64,000 nucleotides of DNA from UBA11524 sp963617205 (GTDB taxonomy: Bacteria; Bacillota; Clostridia; Christensenellales; Aristaeellaceae), in assembly GCA_963617205.1 (NCBI GenBank), contig CAVEOA010000007.1, forward strand, positions 1-64,000, read 5' to 3'. The translations under genes and the position numbers were made by a program. Under the pieces are notes generated by a model. It made no database searches. It was not told the origin of the DNA and saw only the letters and a list, made by a program, of their open reading frames with translations. Shown here piece by piece: positions 16,014-25,335 of this stretch (within the stretch, counting starts at the first letter, position 1; every line of letters starts with the position of its first letter).

Positions 16014-18944
16014 ATGAGAAAGAGCAAGAAATGCTGGACAGTCCTGTCCGTTGTGACCTCAACGCTGCTTGTTATCGTGCTGTCCCTCATGAGCATTGCC
16101 TACAGCTATGAGACGCTGATTAACGCGACGCTCGGGCTGACGAACTACCGCGTTATTGACAACAGCGACGGCACGGAAAATACGTCCTATTTCACGGCAA
16201 AATATACGGATGCGCAGTCCATCCACGACTACAGCGCTGATGTCAGCGAACGGGTGGAGGCAGAAGGTCTTGTGCTCCTGATGAACAACGGCGCGCTGCC
16301 CTTGAACACGGAAAGCACGCTGAAGGTAAGCCTGTTCGCGACCGGCTCGGTCAACATCAACAACAGCGTGCAGGGTATGCGCGGCGGCGTCGGCGGTGCG
16401 GCGGACAACAGCAGCAACCTGCTGACGCTTCGCGAGGCGCTGGAGGAGCTCGATGCAGGCGGCAGCAAGCTTGCGGTCAATCCGGTGCTCTGGAGCTTCT
16501 ACACGACCGGCGCAGGGAAGGATTACGGCGGTCAGAAGCGCCTGAATCCGGAAACAAATGTCCAGACCTACTACATTAACGAGGTGCCGTGGTCGCTCTA
16601 CGATGCGACGGTCAAGGCGTCCTTTGCGGATTACGGGGACGCGGCGATTGTCGTGATTGCACGCGATGACACCGAGGGCGCAGACCTGAACGTACTGGGC
16701 AGCGACGGCGAAAACGGCAATTATCTGGCGCTGTCTGCGGAGGAAAGAACGCTTCTGCGCGAGCTGACGAAGCTCAAGGCAGATGGGACCTTCTCTTCGC
16801 TGGTTGTGCTGCTCAACGGTGCAAATCCGCTGCAAATGGATTTCCTGCAGGATGAACAGATTGCGGTGGATGCGTGCCTGTGGATTGGCAACACCGGCAT
16901 GACCGGCATCCGTGCCGTTGCGAAGGCGCTGACGGGCGAGGTTGTGCCTTCGGGTCGCCTGACGGATACATTCGCGTATGACAATCTGTCATCGCCTGCC
17001 ATGGCGGCTTGGGCGCTCAATCAAAACGGCGCGTTCTCCTCACAGTACGATACGACAGCACTGAACAACACGCAGAAGGCATACGGCGTTTACAGCGAAG
17101 GGATCTACGTCGGCTATCGCTACTACGAAACGCGCTATGCGGATGCGGTGGAGGGACGAAGCGGCACGGGACTGTATCAGTATGACGAAACGGTTGCTTT
17201 CCCGTTTGGCAGCGGTCTGTCCTACACGTCGTTTGAATACAGCGATTATCAGATGACGGCGACCGACGACGGCTATGATGTGAAGCTGACGGTTACGAAC
17301 ACCGGCGACACGTGGTCGGGCAAGGAAACCGTGCAGGTCTATCTGCAGAAGCCGTATACGGATTACGCCATCGAGAACGGCATGGAGGTCGCGGCGGTTG
17401 AGCTGATCGGCTTTGCCAAGACAAAGAAACTTGCTCCCGGCGAATCCCAGCAGGTGACGATTCATGCCGACCGGCAGGACTTCACCAGCTATGATGCCTA
17501 CGGGATCGGCAGCTATCTGCTCGATGCCGGAACCTACTACCTTGCGGCAGGCAAAAATGCACATGACGCATTGAACAATATCCTTGCGGCAAAGGGCTAT
17601 ACAACGGCTGATGGCATGGACGAGACCGGCAATGCCGATTTGTGCAGCGCCATTGAAGTCGCCGAGCAGGATCGCACGACATACACGGTGTCTGCGGCAA
17701 CGGGCGCGGAAATCAGGAATCGCCTGAACGATGCCGATATCAACAGCACCGTCAGCGCCGAAGGAAATCTTGTCACCTATGTGTCCAGAAGCAACTGGAT
17801 CGGCACATGGCCGAAGGAAGCGATTCAGCTCGCACTGACCGAGGCGTTTGAAGCGGAGCTGCAGAGCGATCATGAGCCGGAAAGTCAGGGCGATATGCCG
17901 ACCATGGGTGTGGACAGCGGGCTTTCGCTGATCAGCCTGCGCGGCAAGAGCTACGATGACGAAGCATGGGACACGCTCCTTGACCGGATGACCTTCGAGG
18001 ATATGAATACGCTGATTACGACCGCCTATTGCACGACGGCGCAGATTTCGAGCGTTTCCAAGCCCCAGACCAACGAGCAGGATGGTCCGACCTACTGCAA
18101 GGAAGGCAAGACGGATTCTCGTTTCCCGTGCGAGGGCATCTGGGCAGCGACCTTCAACACCGAGCTTGTGAAGGAGGTCGGCGAGGCGCTGGCAAACGAC
18201 AGCCTGTACGCCGGCTATAACGGCATGTGGATTCCGGGCATTAACATTCACCGTACACCCTATGGCGGCAGAGCGCATGAGTATTTCTCGGAGGACCCGT
18301 ATCTGACCGGCATGATGGCGATGGCGGAAATTAACGGCATCCAGCAATACGGCGTTATCGCGTATCCGAAGCATTTCGCCTTCAACGATCAGGAGGCGAA
18401 CCGCAACGGCATCTCCATCTGGCTGAACGAGCAGTCTGCGCGCGAAATCTATCTGCGTCCGTGGTATTACGCATGCAGCCCGCTTTACGGCAATGCGCAC
18501 GGCGTCATGTCCTCCTTCAACCGTGTCGGCAACGTCTGGACGAGCGCCAGCGATGGGCTTGTCAACGGCATTCTCCGCGGCGAGTTCGGCTTTAACGGCA
18601 TGATCGTGACCGACATGGCGGATGCGAACGGCACGGTGTACATGTCCTGCGTGGACGGCATCGTGGCAGGCACCGATCTGTGGCTGAGCTCGGGCAAGGA
18701 TCACAGCCTGACGGCGTACCGCAATAACGCGACGGTCGTCAACGCCATGCGCGAGGCTTGCAAGCGCGTGCTGTATAACGTTTGCAACTACAGCGCTGTC
18801 ATGAACGGCTATTCCGCCAGCACGCAGATTGTCCGCGTCTATACCTGGTGGGAGATTGCGCTTTTCGCATCGCTCGGCGCATGCAGCCTGCTGACGCTTG
18901 TTTCTGTCGCGATGCTTTGCAGAGCCTGCAGGAAGAAAAAGTAA
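16014..18944 (+). CDS. Membrane-anchored glycoside hydrolase family 3, domain-permuted
   Basis: A 976-residue GH3 enzyme with the same reversed order as its neighbour: sandwich domain (about 70-400, GLVLLMNNGALPL), fibronectin-III-like domain (about 420-500), TIM barrel (about 650-915). The barrel shows HRTPYGGRAHEYFSEDP, KHFAFNDQEANRNG and IVTDMAD with predicted nucleophile Asp867. Both ends carry a hydrophobic segment, an uncleaved N-terminal anchor (about 10-31) and a C-terminal helix (about 944-970) ending in RACRKKK. The catalytic part is therefore probably held outside the cell by two anchors. It starts behind AAGGAGG. Likely a beta-glucosidase or beta-xylosidase; substrate unproven. 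Confidence 0.9.
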   Translation: MRKSKKCWTVLSVVTSTLLVIVLSLMSIAYSYETLINATLGLTNYRVIDNSDGTENTSYFTAKYTDAQSIHDYSADVSERVEAEGLVLLMNNGALPLNTESTLKVSLFATGSVNINNSVQGMRGGVGGAADNSSNLLTLREALEELDAGGSKLAVNPVLWSFYTTGAGKDYGGQKRLNPETNVQTYYINEVPWSLYDATVKASFADYGDAAIVVIARDDTEGADLNVLGSDGENGNYLALSAEERTLLRELTKLKADGTFSSLVVLLNGANPLQMDFLQDEQIAVDACLWIGNTGMTGIRAVAKALTGEVVPSGRLTDTFAYDNLSSPAMAAWALNQNGAFSSQYDTTALNNTQKAYGVYSEGIYVGYRYYETRYADAVEGRSGTGLYQYDETVAFPFGSGLSYTSFEYSDYQMTATDDGYDVKLTVTNTGDTWSGKETVQVYLQKPYTDYAIENGMEVAAVELIGFAKTKKLAPGESQQVTIHADRQDFTSYDAYGIGSYLLDAGTYYLAAGKNAHDALNNILAAKGYTTADGMDETGNADLCSAIEVAEQDRTTYTVSAATGAEIRNRLNDADINSTVSAEGNLVTYVSRSNWIGTWPKEAIQLALTEAFEAELQSDHEPESQGDMPTMGVDSGLSLISLRGKSYDDEAWDTLLDRMTFEDMNTLITTAYCTTAQISSVSKPQTNEQDGPTYCKEGKTDSRFPCEGIWAATFNTELVKEVGEALANDSLYAGYNGMWIPGINIHRTPYGGRAHEYFSEDPYLTGMMAMAEINGIQQYGVIAYPKHFAFNDQEANRNGISIWLNEQSAREIYLRPWYYACSPLYGNAHGVMSSFNRVGNVWTSASDGLVNGILRGEFGFNGMIVTDMADANGTVYMSCVDGIVAGTDLWLSSGKDHSLTAYRNNATVVNAMREACKRVLYNVCNYSAVMNGYSASTQIVRVYTWWEIALFASLGACSLLTLVSVAMLCRACRKKK

Positions 18945-19013
18945 CTGTTTCCGCGGACGGAAGGAGGATGTCATGCCGCCTTTCGTCCGCCGGAAAGAGG
19001 AATGGGTGAAAGC

Positions 19014-21368
19014 ATGAAACAAATCGCATGGAATGACGGCTGGCAGCTGCGCCATTTGGATTCGCAGGATGAATGGCAGTCTGTCACGCTGCCTTACGAC
19101 TGCATGCTCCATGAAAAACGAAGCGACGAGGGTCCGGGCGGATGCAACAATGGCTGGTTTGAAGCGTATGACTATGAGCTTGTCAAGCGCATCACGTGCA
19201 CCGCGCAGCAGCTCCGGCAGCACATTTTTCTGGAGCTGGAGGCGGTCTATCATCTCGGGGAGGTTTACTGCAACGATCAGCTTGTCGTCAGCCGACCCAA
19301 CGGCTATCTGCCCCTGACGGGGGAGCTGACGCCCTATCTTCGCGAGGGTGAAAATACGGTTCGGGTGATCGCGCATAACGCGCAGATGCCGAGTGCACGC
19401 TGGTATACCGGCGCAGGCATCTACCGCCCTGTCTGGTGGTACGAGGCGGAGAAAACGCACATTCTGCTGCACAGCCTGCGCGTCAGGACGCTGAGCACCG
19501 AACCGGCTTGCATTCAGGTCAGCGGCGCAACCAGCGAAAAGGGCAGCGTGCAGCTGGACATATTGGACGGCGAGAACGTCATCGCATCCGCAGTCTGTGA
19601 AAGCGACGGTCACTTCTCTGCGCAAATCAGGCTGGAGAACATCAAGTGCTGGAGTCTTGAAGCGCCGAAGCTGTACGAATGCCGCGCACGCTTTGGAAAC
19701 GATGAAGCGCGGGCACGCTTCGGGGTTCGCATCGTCACATGCAGCGCTTCAACCGGCCTGTGCATCAACGGTCGGCGCGTCCTGCTGCGCGGCGCGTGCA
19801 TCCACCATGATAACGGTCTGCTTGGTGCTGCCGCGTTTGACGAGGCGGAGGAACGCAAGGTGCTGCTGCTCAAGTCGGTCGGCTACAATGCCATCCGGTC
19901 GGCACACAACCCCTGCTCGCGGGCTTTGCTGGAGGCGTGCGACCGATACGGCATGCTGGTGATGGATGAGTACGAGGATGCATGGTTTGTCCATAAGACA
20001 AGATATGACTATACAGGGCATCTGAAAACGTGGTATCAGCAGGATTTGGCGGATCTGGCGCAGAAGGACTACAATCATCCGTCTGTTATTCTTTACTCTC
20101 TCGGCAACGAGGTGTCAGAAAGCGCATTGCCGGAAGGCGTTGCGCTGTTTAAACAGATGAAATCATGCCTGCGCAGTCAGGATGATACGCGCCCGATTAC
20201 GTGCGGCATCAACATTGGCTTCAATCAGGCGATGGCGTCCGGACATTCCTTTTTCAGCGATGAAAAGGCGGCGGCATTTGACATTCATGACCTCGGCACG
20301 GAGGAGAAGAACCATCGCAAGTGGCTTTTCGGCGCGCTGACAATGAAGCTCAACGCGCTGATGCCCGGCTGCGACCGTGCTACGCGCGATATCTTTGCTG
20401 CATCGGACGTTGCGGGCTACAATTACGGTCTGTACCGCTATCGGATGGATCGGCGGAAGTATCCGGAACGGGTCATTCTCGGCAGCGAGTCCTTCTGCGT
20501 GGATGAGGAGCGCTTTCTGAGGGCGGCAAAACGCGATCCGGGCATCATCGGCGATTTCGTCTGGACAGGCATCGACCATCTCGGCGAGGTTGGGCTCGGC
20601 GCATGGGAATACCGCGAAGATGCGCCGACCTTCCTGCATTCAAACGGCTGGCTGACTTCGGGCGCGGGAAGCATTGACATTACCGGCAAGCTGCGTCCGG
20701 AGGCGTACTACACGCGCGCCGCCTATGGGCTGCTCCAGAAGCCGTACATCGCGGTTGTTCCGCCGAATCACGCAGGAGAGCGCCATAGTCCGTCTGGCTG
20801 GAAAATGACGGCAGCCGTTGCATCCTGGGGCTGGCAGGGCTGCGAGGGCAAAAGGTGCATGATCGAGGTGTACGGCTGCGGCGACCATGTGACGCTCTTC
20901 CTGAACGGAATCAGGAAAGGGACGAGGCGCCTGCGCCGAAGCTGCCGCGCACGCTTCCGTCTGCCGTATGAGCCTGGAATCCTGACGGCAGTCGTCTATG
21001 ACCGGAAGGAGAATGAGCTCGGTAGCACGAGCCTGATGTCTCTCGATGAGCAGCGGAACCTGATGCTTGAGGCGGAGAAACAGAAGCTGTCTCCGGGCGA
21101 ATTGTGCTATGTGCGCATCCGGATGACGGATGGCGCCGGAACGACCGATGTGCTGTCGAACGAGAAAATCTATCTGGAGGCAGAGGGCGGCGAGCTGCTT
21201 GGCTTTGGTCATGCCTGTCCCTTCAACAGGGATGGATACACAGGCAATCAGACGAAGGTCTATCACGGCGAGGCAATGGCGATTCTGCGCGCAGGGCAGG
21301 AAGGCGCAATCTGCTTGAGGGCATATGCTGACGGCAGGAAGGCAGAGCTGACAATCGATATCCAGTAA
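19014..21368 (+). CDS. Glycoside hydrolase family 2 (beta-galactosidase-like)
   Basis: A 784-residue cytoplasmic enzyme without signal peptide. Order: jelly-roll sugar-binding domain (about 10-165, with ARWYTGAGIYRPVWW), Ig-like domain (about 170-255), TIM barrel (about 260-540), then beta-rich C-terminal domains. The acid/base Glu366 is in SLGNEVSE and the nucleophile Glu492 in LGSESF; RGACIHHDNGLLGA is the typical barrel entry. Start: ATG 19014 is preferred because the AAAGAGGA site ends one base before ATG 19002. The gene is the last hydrolase of the locus. Specificity for galactosides, glucuronides or mannosides cannot be told. Confidence 0.88.
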   Translation: MKQIAWNDGWQLRHLDSQDEWQSVTLPYDCMLHEKRSDEGPGGCNNGWFEAYDYELVKRITCTAQQLRQHIFLELEAVYHLGEVYCNDQLVVSRPNGYLPLTGELTPYLREGENTVRVIAHNAQMPSARWYTGAGIYRPVWWYEAEKTHILLHSLRVRTLSTEPACIQVSGATSEKGSVQLDILDGENVIASAVCESDGHFSAQIRLENIKCWSLEAPKLYECRARFGNDEARARFGVRIVTCSASTGLCINGRRVLLRGACIHHDNGLLGAAAFDEAEERKVLLLKSVGYNAIRSAHNPCSRALLEACDRYGMLVMDEYEDAWFVHKTRYDYTGHLKTWYQQDLADLAQKDYNHPSVILYSLGNEVSESALPEGVALFKQMKSCLRSQDDTRPITCGINIGFNQAMASGHSFFSDEKAAAFDIHDLGTEEKNHRKWLFGALTMKLNALMPGCDRATRDIFAASDVAGYNYGLYRYRMDRRKYPERVILGSESFCVDEERFLRAAKRDPGIIGDFVWTGIDHLGEVGLGAWEYREDAPTFLHSNGWLTSGAGSIDITGKLRPEAYYTRAAYGLLQKPYIAVVPPNHAGERHSPSGWKMTAAVASWGWQGCEGKRCMIEVYGCGDHVTLFLNGIRKGTRRLRRSCRARFRLPYEPGILTAVVYDRKENELGSTSLMSLDEQRNLMLEAEKQKLSPGELCYVRIRMTDGAGTTDVLSNEKIYLEAEGGELLGFGHACPFNRDGYTGNQTKVYHGEAMAILRAGQEGAICLRAYADGRKAELTIDIQ

Positions 21369-21373
21369 ACACG

Positions 21374-21412
21374 CCGGCGCTGTATCCTGATGAACAGAGG
21401 GAACAGCGCCGG
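21374..21412 (+). terminator. Hairpin terminator after the GH2 gene
   Basis: A perfect 10-bp stem CCGGCGCTGT / ACAGCGCCGG (21374-21383 with 21403-21412) followed by a weak T-rich stretch. Confidence 0.6.
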
Positions 21413-21417
21413 TCTTG

Positions 21418-21446
21418 TTGCGCAAGCTGGATGATCATGATATAAT
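21418..21446 (+). promoter_or_regulatory. Promoter of the LytTR two-component operon
   Basis: TTGCGC (21418-21423), 17 nt, TATAAT (21441-21446). The -10 lies in ATCATGATATAAT, shared with the promoter of the secreted GH3 gene. Confidence 0.55.
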
Positions 21447-21476
21447 CAATAGTATCAGGGAAGAGGAGAGTATGCC

Positions 21477-22193
21477 ATGATCAGCATTGCCATTGTCGAG
21501 GATGACATGCAGGAACAGAAACGGCTCCAACAGTATCTGACGCGCTATGCTATGGAAAATCAGCAGACATTCCGGTTCTTTCTTTATGAGAATGCATTTG
21601 ATTTTCTGGAGGAAAAGCGCTCGTTTGACATTGTCTTCATGGATATCATGATGCCCAACATGACCGGCATGGAGGCGGCTGCCCGGCTGCGCGAATATGA
21701 CAGCAGGGCTGTGCTGATTTTCGTGACGACCATGGTGCAATTTGCCGTAAAAAGCTATGAGGTGGATGCGCTGGACTACATCGTGAAGCCTGTCAGCTAC
21801 GCCCGGCTGATTATGAAGCTGCAAAAGGCGATTCGGGTCATCGAGGCGAGCTCCGGCGGCATGGTGGTCATCAACGATGCACGCGGCATGATTCGCTGTG
21901 CAACAAAGAATCTGATGTATGTGGAAGTGCACGGACATAAGCTGGATTACCACACGACAGAAGGGGTTTACAGCGCTTACGGCTCGCTCAACGACCTTGA
22001 AAGCGTGCTGCACAGCTATCATTTCATGCGCTGCAATGCCTGCTATCTCGTGAATCCGCAGTTCATCAAGTCCGTCAATACGCGTGATCTGCTCGTCATG
22101 CTTTCCAACGGCGAAGCGCTGAAAATCTCCCAGACGCGCCGAAAAGGCTTCATCAACGAATTGACAAATTGGTTAGGGCAGGGGAAAGGCTGA
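21477..22193 (+). CDS. LytTR-family response regulator
   Basis: A 238-residue two-component regulator. The receiver domain (1-125) has the acidic pair at Glu8-Asp10, the phosphorylated Asp56 in VFMDIMMP, and KP at the end (YIVKPVSY). The LytTR DNA-binding domain (about 138-235) includes YVEVHGHKLDYHTTEGVY and FMRCNACYLVNPQFI. It is one base overlapped (TGATG) with its sensor kinase gene. LytTR regulators usually bind paired direct repeats upstream of targets. The adjacent carbohydrate locus is the obvious candidate, but no signal-peptide gene (agrD-like) is visible. Confidence 0.92.
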   Translation: MISIAIVEDDMQEQKRLQQYLTRYAMENQQTFRFFLYENAFDFLEEKRSFDIVFMDIMMPNMTGMEAAARLREYDSRAVLIFVTTMVQFAVKSYEVDALDYIVKPVSYARLIMKLQKAIRVIEASSGGMVVINDARGMIRCATKNLMYVEVHGHKLDYHTTEGVYSAYGSLNDLESVLHSYHFMRCNACYLVNPQFIKSVNTRDLLVMLSNGEALKISQTRRKGFINELTNWLGQGKG

Positions 22194-23506
22194 TGTTTGA
22201 TCTGATTCGCAATCTGTTCGTTCAGCATGGCTTTGTTGTGGAAATGCTGCTGATTGAGTGGATTTACTGCCATTATTACGAACGGCGCGAGGATTTTGCC
22301 TTCCGTGTCCTTGCGTTTGTCGCCCTGATGCTGCTGAATTCCGTGGCGTGGCGCTGGACAGCCACGGTGCTGCCGGATGCGGCATGGAGCTACTCGCTGC
22401 AGGGCATCGGCAAGTATCTGCTTTTTTTCCTGATTGGCTTCTGGGGTCTTCGCCTATGCATGAAAATTGAGAAAAACGAAGTGTTCTTCTGCATGACCTG
22501 CTCGCTTGCCACGCAGCACCTGTCGTACGCCTGCTACAGCGATATTCTCGTGCTGTGCGGCTGGTCGTTTGACGATGTGCAGGCCATCCCTGTCATTTCC
22601 GGCGTGATGGCAATCGTATATTTTGCCGCATACTGGCTGATTGTCCGGAAAATCAAGCAGCATCCGGAGCTTAGCTTTCAGACACGCGAAAACCAGCTTG
22701 TCGGCGGTCTGCTGATTCTCTTTGCAATCGTCATCAAATTCATTATGGAACCGTATTTGTCCGCCGAGGACATGCCGACGCTGTATGTGCTGGTCAGCAT
22801 CTACAGCATTGTCTGCTGCATCCTTGCGCTGATGCTGGAGGTCGGTTTGTTCCGCAATCAGACGTTGGCGAACGAAAAGAAATTCCTGATGCAGCTTGTC
22901 CACATGCAGGAGGAGCAGTATCGCACGTCCAAGGCGAATGTCGAGATGGTCAACATCAAGTGCCATGATATGAAGCACCAGATCCGCCATATCGCCAATG
23001 CGGTCACGCCTGAGGCCGTCAAGGAGCTTGAGCAGATCATTAACGTTTACGACGCATCGCTCCAGACGGGCAGCGAAATCCTCGACGTCTGCCTGATGGA
23101 AAAGCAGCTTCTCTGTGAAAAAAACGGCATTAAGCTGGACTGCATCGCCAATGGTCAGTGCCTTGCATTCATGCAGCCGTCCGACCTGTTTGCATTGTTC
23201 GGCAATGCGCTGGATAACGCCATTGAGGCTGTATGCAAGCTGACGGATGTGGAAAGCCGCATCATCTTCATCAGCGTCAAGGATGAAATGGGCATGGCGG
23301 TCATTCACATCGAGAACAACTATGTCGGCGACCTTGTCATGACCGACGGCATTCCGATGACGTCCAAGGACAACAAGCTCTATCATGGCTATGGCATGAA
23401 GAGCATCCGCATGGTCGTGGAGAAGTATGACGGCAACATGACGCTTCTGCCGCAAAACGGCGTGTTTAACCTGAACATCACAATTCCGATTCCGGAAAAG
23501 CAGTGA
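22193..23506 (+). CDS. GHKL sensor histidine kinase (AgrC-like)
   Basis: A 437-residue membrane kinase. The N-terminal half (1-215) has about six membrane helices and no large external domain, as in AgrC-type sensors. The cytoplasmic part carries the phospho-acceptor His258 in NIKCHDMKHQ, the N box in FGNALDNAIEAV and the glycine box in YHGYGMKSIRMVVEKYDG. Start ATG 22193 overlaps the response-regulator stop. An earlier in-frame GTG at 22169 would overlap the regulator more deeply. The pair forms a two-gene operon ended by the hairpin at 23506-23538. The ligand is unknown. Confidence 0.9.
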   Translation: MFDLIRNLFVQHGFVVEMLLIEWIYCHYYERREDFAFRVLAFVALMLLNSVAWRWTATVLPDAAWSYSLQGIGKYLLFFLIGFWGLRLCMKIEKNEVFFCMTCSLATQHLSYACYSDILVLCGWSFDDVQAIPVISGVMAIVYFAAYWLIVRKIKQHPELSFQTRENQLVGGLLILFAIVIKFIMEPYLSAEDMPTLYVLVSIYSIVCCILALMLEVGLFRNQTLANEKKFLMQLVHMQEEQYRTSKANVEMVNIKCHDMKHQIRHIANAVTPEAVKELEQIINVYDASLQTGSEILDVCLMEKQLLCEKNGIKLDCIANGQCLAFMQPSDLFALFGNALDNAIEAVCKLTDVESRIIFISVKDEMGMAVIHIENNYVGDLVMTDGIPMTSKDNKLYHGYGMKSIRMVVEKYDGNMTLLPQNGVFNLNITIPIPEKQ

Positions 23507-23538
23507 ACCGCTCCCTGTCTACCTTGGAGGGAGCGGTT
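23506..23538 (+). terminator. Terminator of the two-component operon
   Basis: A perfect 11-bp stem AACCGCTCCCT / AGGGAGCGGTT (23506-23516 with 23528-23538). There is no tight T run, so efficiency is uncertain. Confidence 0.6.
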
Positions 23539-23631
23539 CAAAACCTGAATATGGCGCTTTTTGTTGCTCAACCCTTCCTGACAGATGCTCATTTCGTAAT
23601 TTCGGTCTTGATCTGTTTTCAAACACCTGTC

Positions 23632-23673
23632 TAAAAAACCGCGGTTGTCTCTTTTGCGAGGCAGCCGCGGTTT
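23632..23673 (-). terminator. Terminator of the minus-strand operon 29047-23675
   Basis: Inverted repeat AAACCGCGG / CCGCGGTTT (23636-23647 with 23662-23673) extended by near-matching bases, with a T run on the minus strand directly after it. Confidence 0.85.
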
Positions 23674-23674
23674 G

Positions 23675-24355
23675 TTATCCGAGAAGGAGCTTCTCCGTTT
23701 CCGTGAGGTCGTGCGTCACGTAGGTCGCCGTGTCGCAGCCTTTTCCGTGCCAGTCGATGAAGATGCTGTCGATGCCGGCGCGGTTCGCCGCAGGGATATC
23801 TGCTGTTTTGCTGTCGCCGAGCAGGACAGCCTCACTGCGGTTCGTGCAGCCGATGCTTTCCAGCGCATCGTCCACCAGACGCGGGTCGGGCTTGCTGACG
23901 CCCTTTTCGCTGGAGATGATGATGCTGTCCAGCAGCGGTGTGAACGGGCATCTCCGCAGGCGATTGCGCTGAATGACGCTGTCGCCGTTGCTGATGAGCA
24001 CGATTTTCATGTGCTTGTGGACGCTTTCCAGAAACGCCATCGCATAGGGCATCAAATCCGCGTGCGTGCCGAGAAAATGGCAGTAGCGCAGCGCAACGCA
24101 GTCGCCGCTGACATTGTGAGCACCCAGCTCATCCAGCAGAAGCGCAAATCGCGCGATTTTCACCTGCGGATGGGTGATTTCGCCGCGCTCGAGCCTTTTC
24201 CACAGGCTGTCGTTGATGGCGCTGTAGCGCTCGCAGACCGCGTTTGTCGGCTCGATGCCGCTCTCGAAGAGCGCTTCGCAGAGCGCCTGATGTTCCGCTG
24301 CATGGAAGTCCATCAGGGTGTTATCGTTGTCGGTGAGGAGATAACGGTATCTCAT
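23675..24355 (-). CDS. HAD-family hydrolase, YjjG-like nucleotidase
   Basis: A 226-residue HAD phosphatase. Motif I is DNDNTL with nucleophile Asp9 and acid/base Asp11, motif II is LISNGD, motif III is the Lys in SEKGVSKPDP, and motif IV is LLGDSKTADI. The alpha-helical cap follows motif I. Length and motifs match YjjG-type pyrimidine nucleotide phosphatases, which clean up non-canonical nucleotides. This is the last gene of a five-gene minus-strand operon, 23 nt behind the metallo-hydrolase gene, and is followed by a strong terminator. Confidence 0.85.
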   Translation of the reverse strand: MRYRYLLTDNDNTLMDFHAAEHQALCEALFESGIEPTNAVCERYSAINDSLWKRLERGEITHPQVKIARFALLLDELGAHNVSGDCVALRYCHFLGTHADLMPYAMAFLESVHKHMKIVLISNGDSVIQRNRLRRCPFTPLLDSIIISSEKGVSKPDPRLVDDALESIGCTNRSEAVLLGDSKTADIPAANRAGIDSIFIDWHGKGCDTATYVTHDLTETEKLLLG

Positions 24356-24378
24356 GCTTTTTCACTCCTGCCCTGACC

Positions 24379-25308
24379 TTAATCGCGCTCCGGCGTATAC
24401 GGCAGGTCGCGGTCGGCATTCTTCTCATGCAGATAATCAATGACCCAGATATGCCCGTCTGTGCGCATGCGCGTCAAGCCCTGATAACCCAGCAGATACG
24501 GAACGCTCTTCGCTTCCAGATACGATTTGCCGCCGTTCATCACGTCCGCGGCGCCGTTCAGGAAGGCCAGCTCCGGCGACACGGCCTCCAGGAAGCTGTC
24601 CACCAGCTTCACCTGCCCATGATGCGGATACTTCATGATGTCCGCTTTGAGCCCGATGGCAGGGGAATGCTCCACATGCCATTTCTGCGAGCGGTTCTCG
24701 TTGTCGCCGACAAACAGGAAGCGCCGGTCGCCGTACTGCACCATCAGCATGGCGGACTGGTCGTTTACCGTCCAGCCGGAATAGCGGTACTGGATGACGG
24801 TCATGGTCACCGCACCGTCGCCGAGCGTGATCACATCGCCGCTTTCGACATTTTCAACCGGAATATCGTGCTCATTCATGTAGCGGACAGCCGCTTTCAT
24901 GCGGCTGTCGAAATCTGCCGGAAATGTGATGAGCAGCTTTGAGATGGGCGCGTACTCGTTCACGTACTGGAAGCCGTCGATGTGGTCATCATGCGGATGG
25001 CTGTTATACGCGATGTCGATGTGGTCAACGCCGATGGTATCGCAGGCGGTGTAAATGCGGTTGCGCATCGTCTGATTCTTGGTGGACGCGTCAATCATCA
25101 TGACCTGTCCCTGATAGCGCAGGATGGCGCAGTCAGAGGAATACACGCGCGGAAACACGATTTCGAGGATGTCCGCGCCTTCCTCGAAGGCATAATCCGC
25201 ATACGGGTCATCAACGAGGTTGATGATGACGCTGTCATCGGCAAATGCAAGGGGCATGAGCAGCGCTGCAAGGAGAAGCAGCGCCGCGATGCGTGTGAGA
25301 TTTTTCAT
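24379..25308 (-). CDS. Secreted metallo-beta-lactamase-fold hydrolase (ComEC-like domain)
   Basis: A 309-residue exported protein with signal peptide 1-23 (LAFADD). The hydrolase core has the metal motif NSHPHDDHIDG, a second Asp in LFVGDNE and a His in MKYPHHGQ, as in the soluble beta-lactamase-fold domain related to ComEC/Rec2. Such stand-alone exported proteins are common in Clostridia; the substrate (nucleic acid, phosphodiester or lipid headgroup) is not known. The gene sits between the AI-2E-family transporter and the HAD phosphatase with short gaps. Confidence 0.8.
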   Translation of the reverse strand: MKNLTRIAALLLLAALLMPLAFADDSVIINLVDDPYADYAFEEGADILEIVFPRVYSSDCAILRYQGQVMMIDASTKNQTMRNRIYTACDTIGVDHIDIAYNSHPHDDHIDGFQYVNEYAPISKLLITFPADFDSRMKAAVRYMNEHDIPVENVESGDVITLGDGAVTMTVIQYRYSGWTVNDQSAMLMVQYGDRRFLFVGDNENRSQKWHVEHSPAIGLKADIMKYPHHGQVKLVDSFLEAVSPELAFLNGAADVMNGGKSYLEAKSVPYLLGYQGLTRMRTDGHIWVIDYLHEKNADRDLPYTPERD

Positions 25309-25335
25309 GCGATTACCTCTTAAATGATTGCTGTT

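Noticed and set aside
17040..19625. 861-codon open frame antisense to the anchored GH3 gene
   Set aside because: It spans two real genes on the other strand and has low-complexity Arg/Ala/Val composition and no ribosome site.
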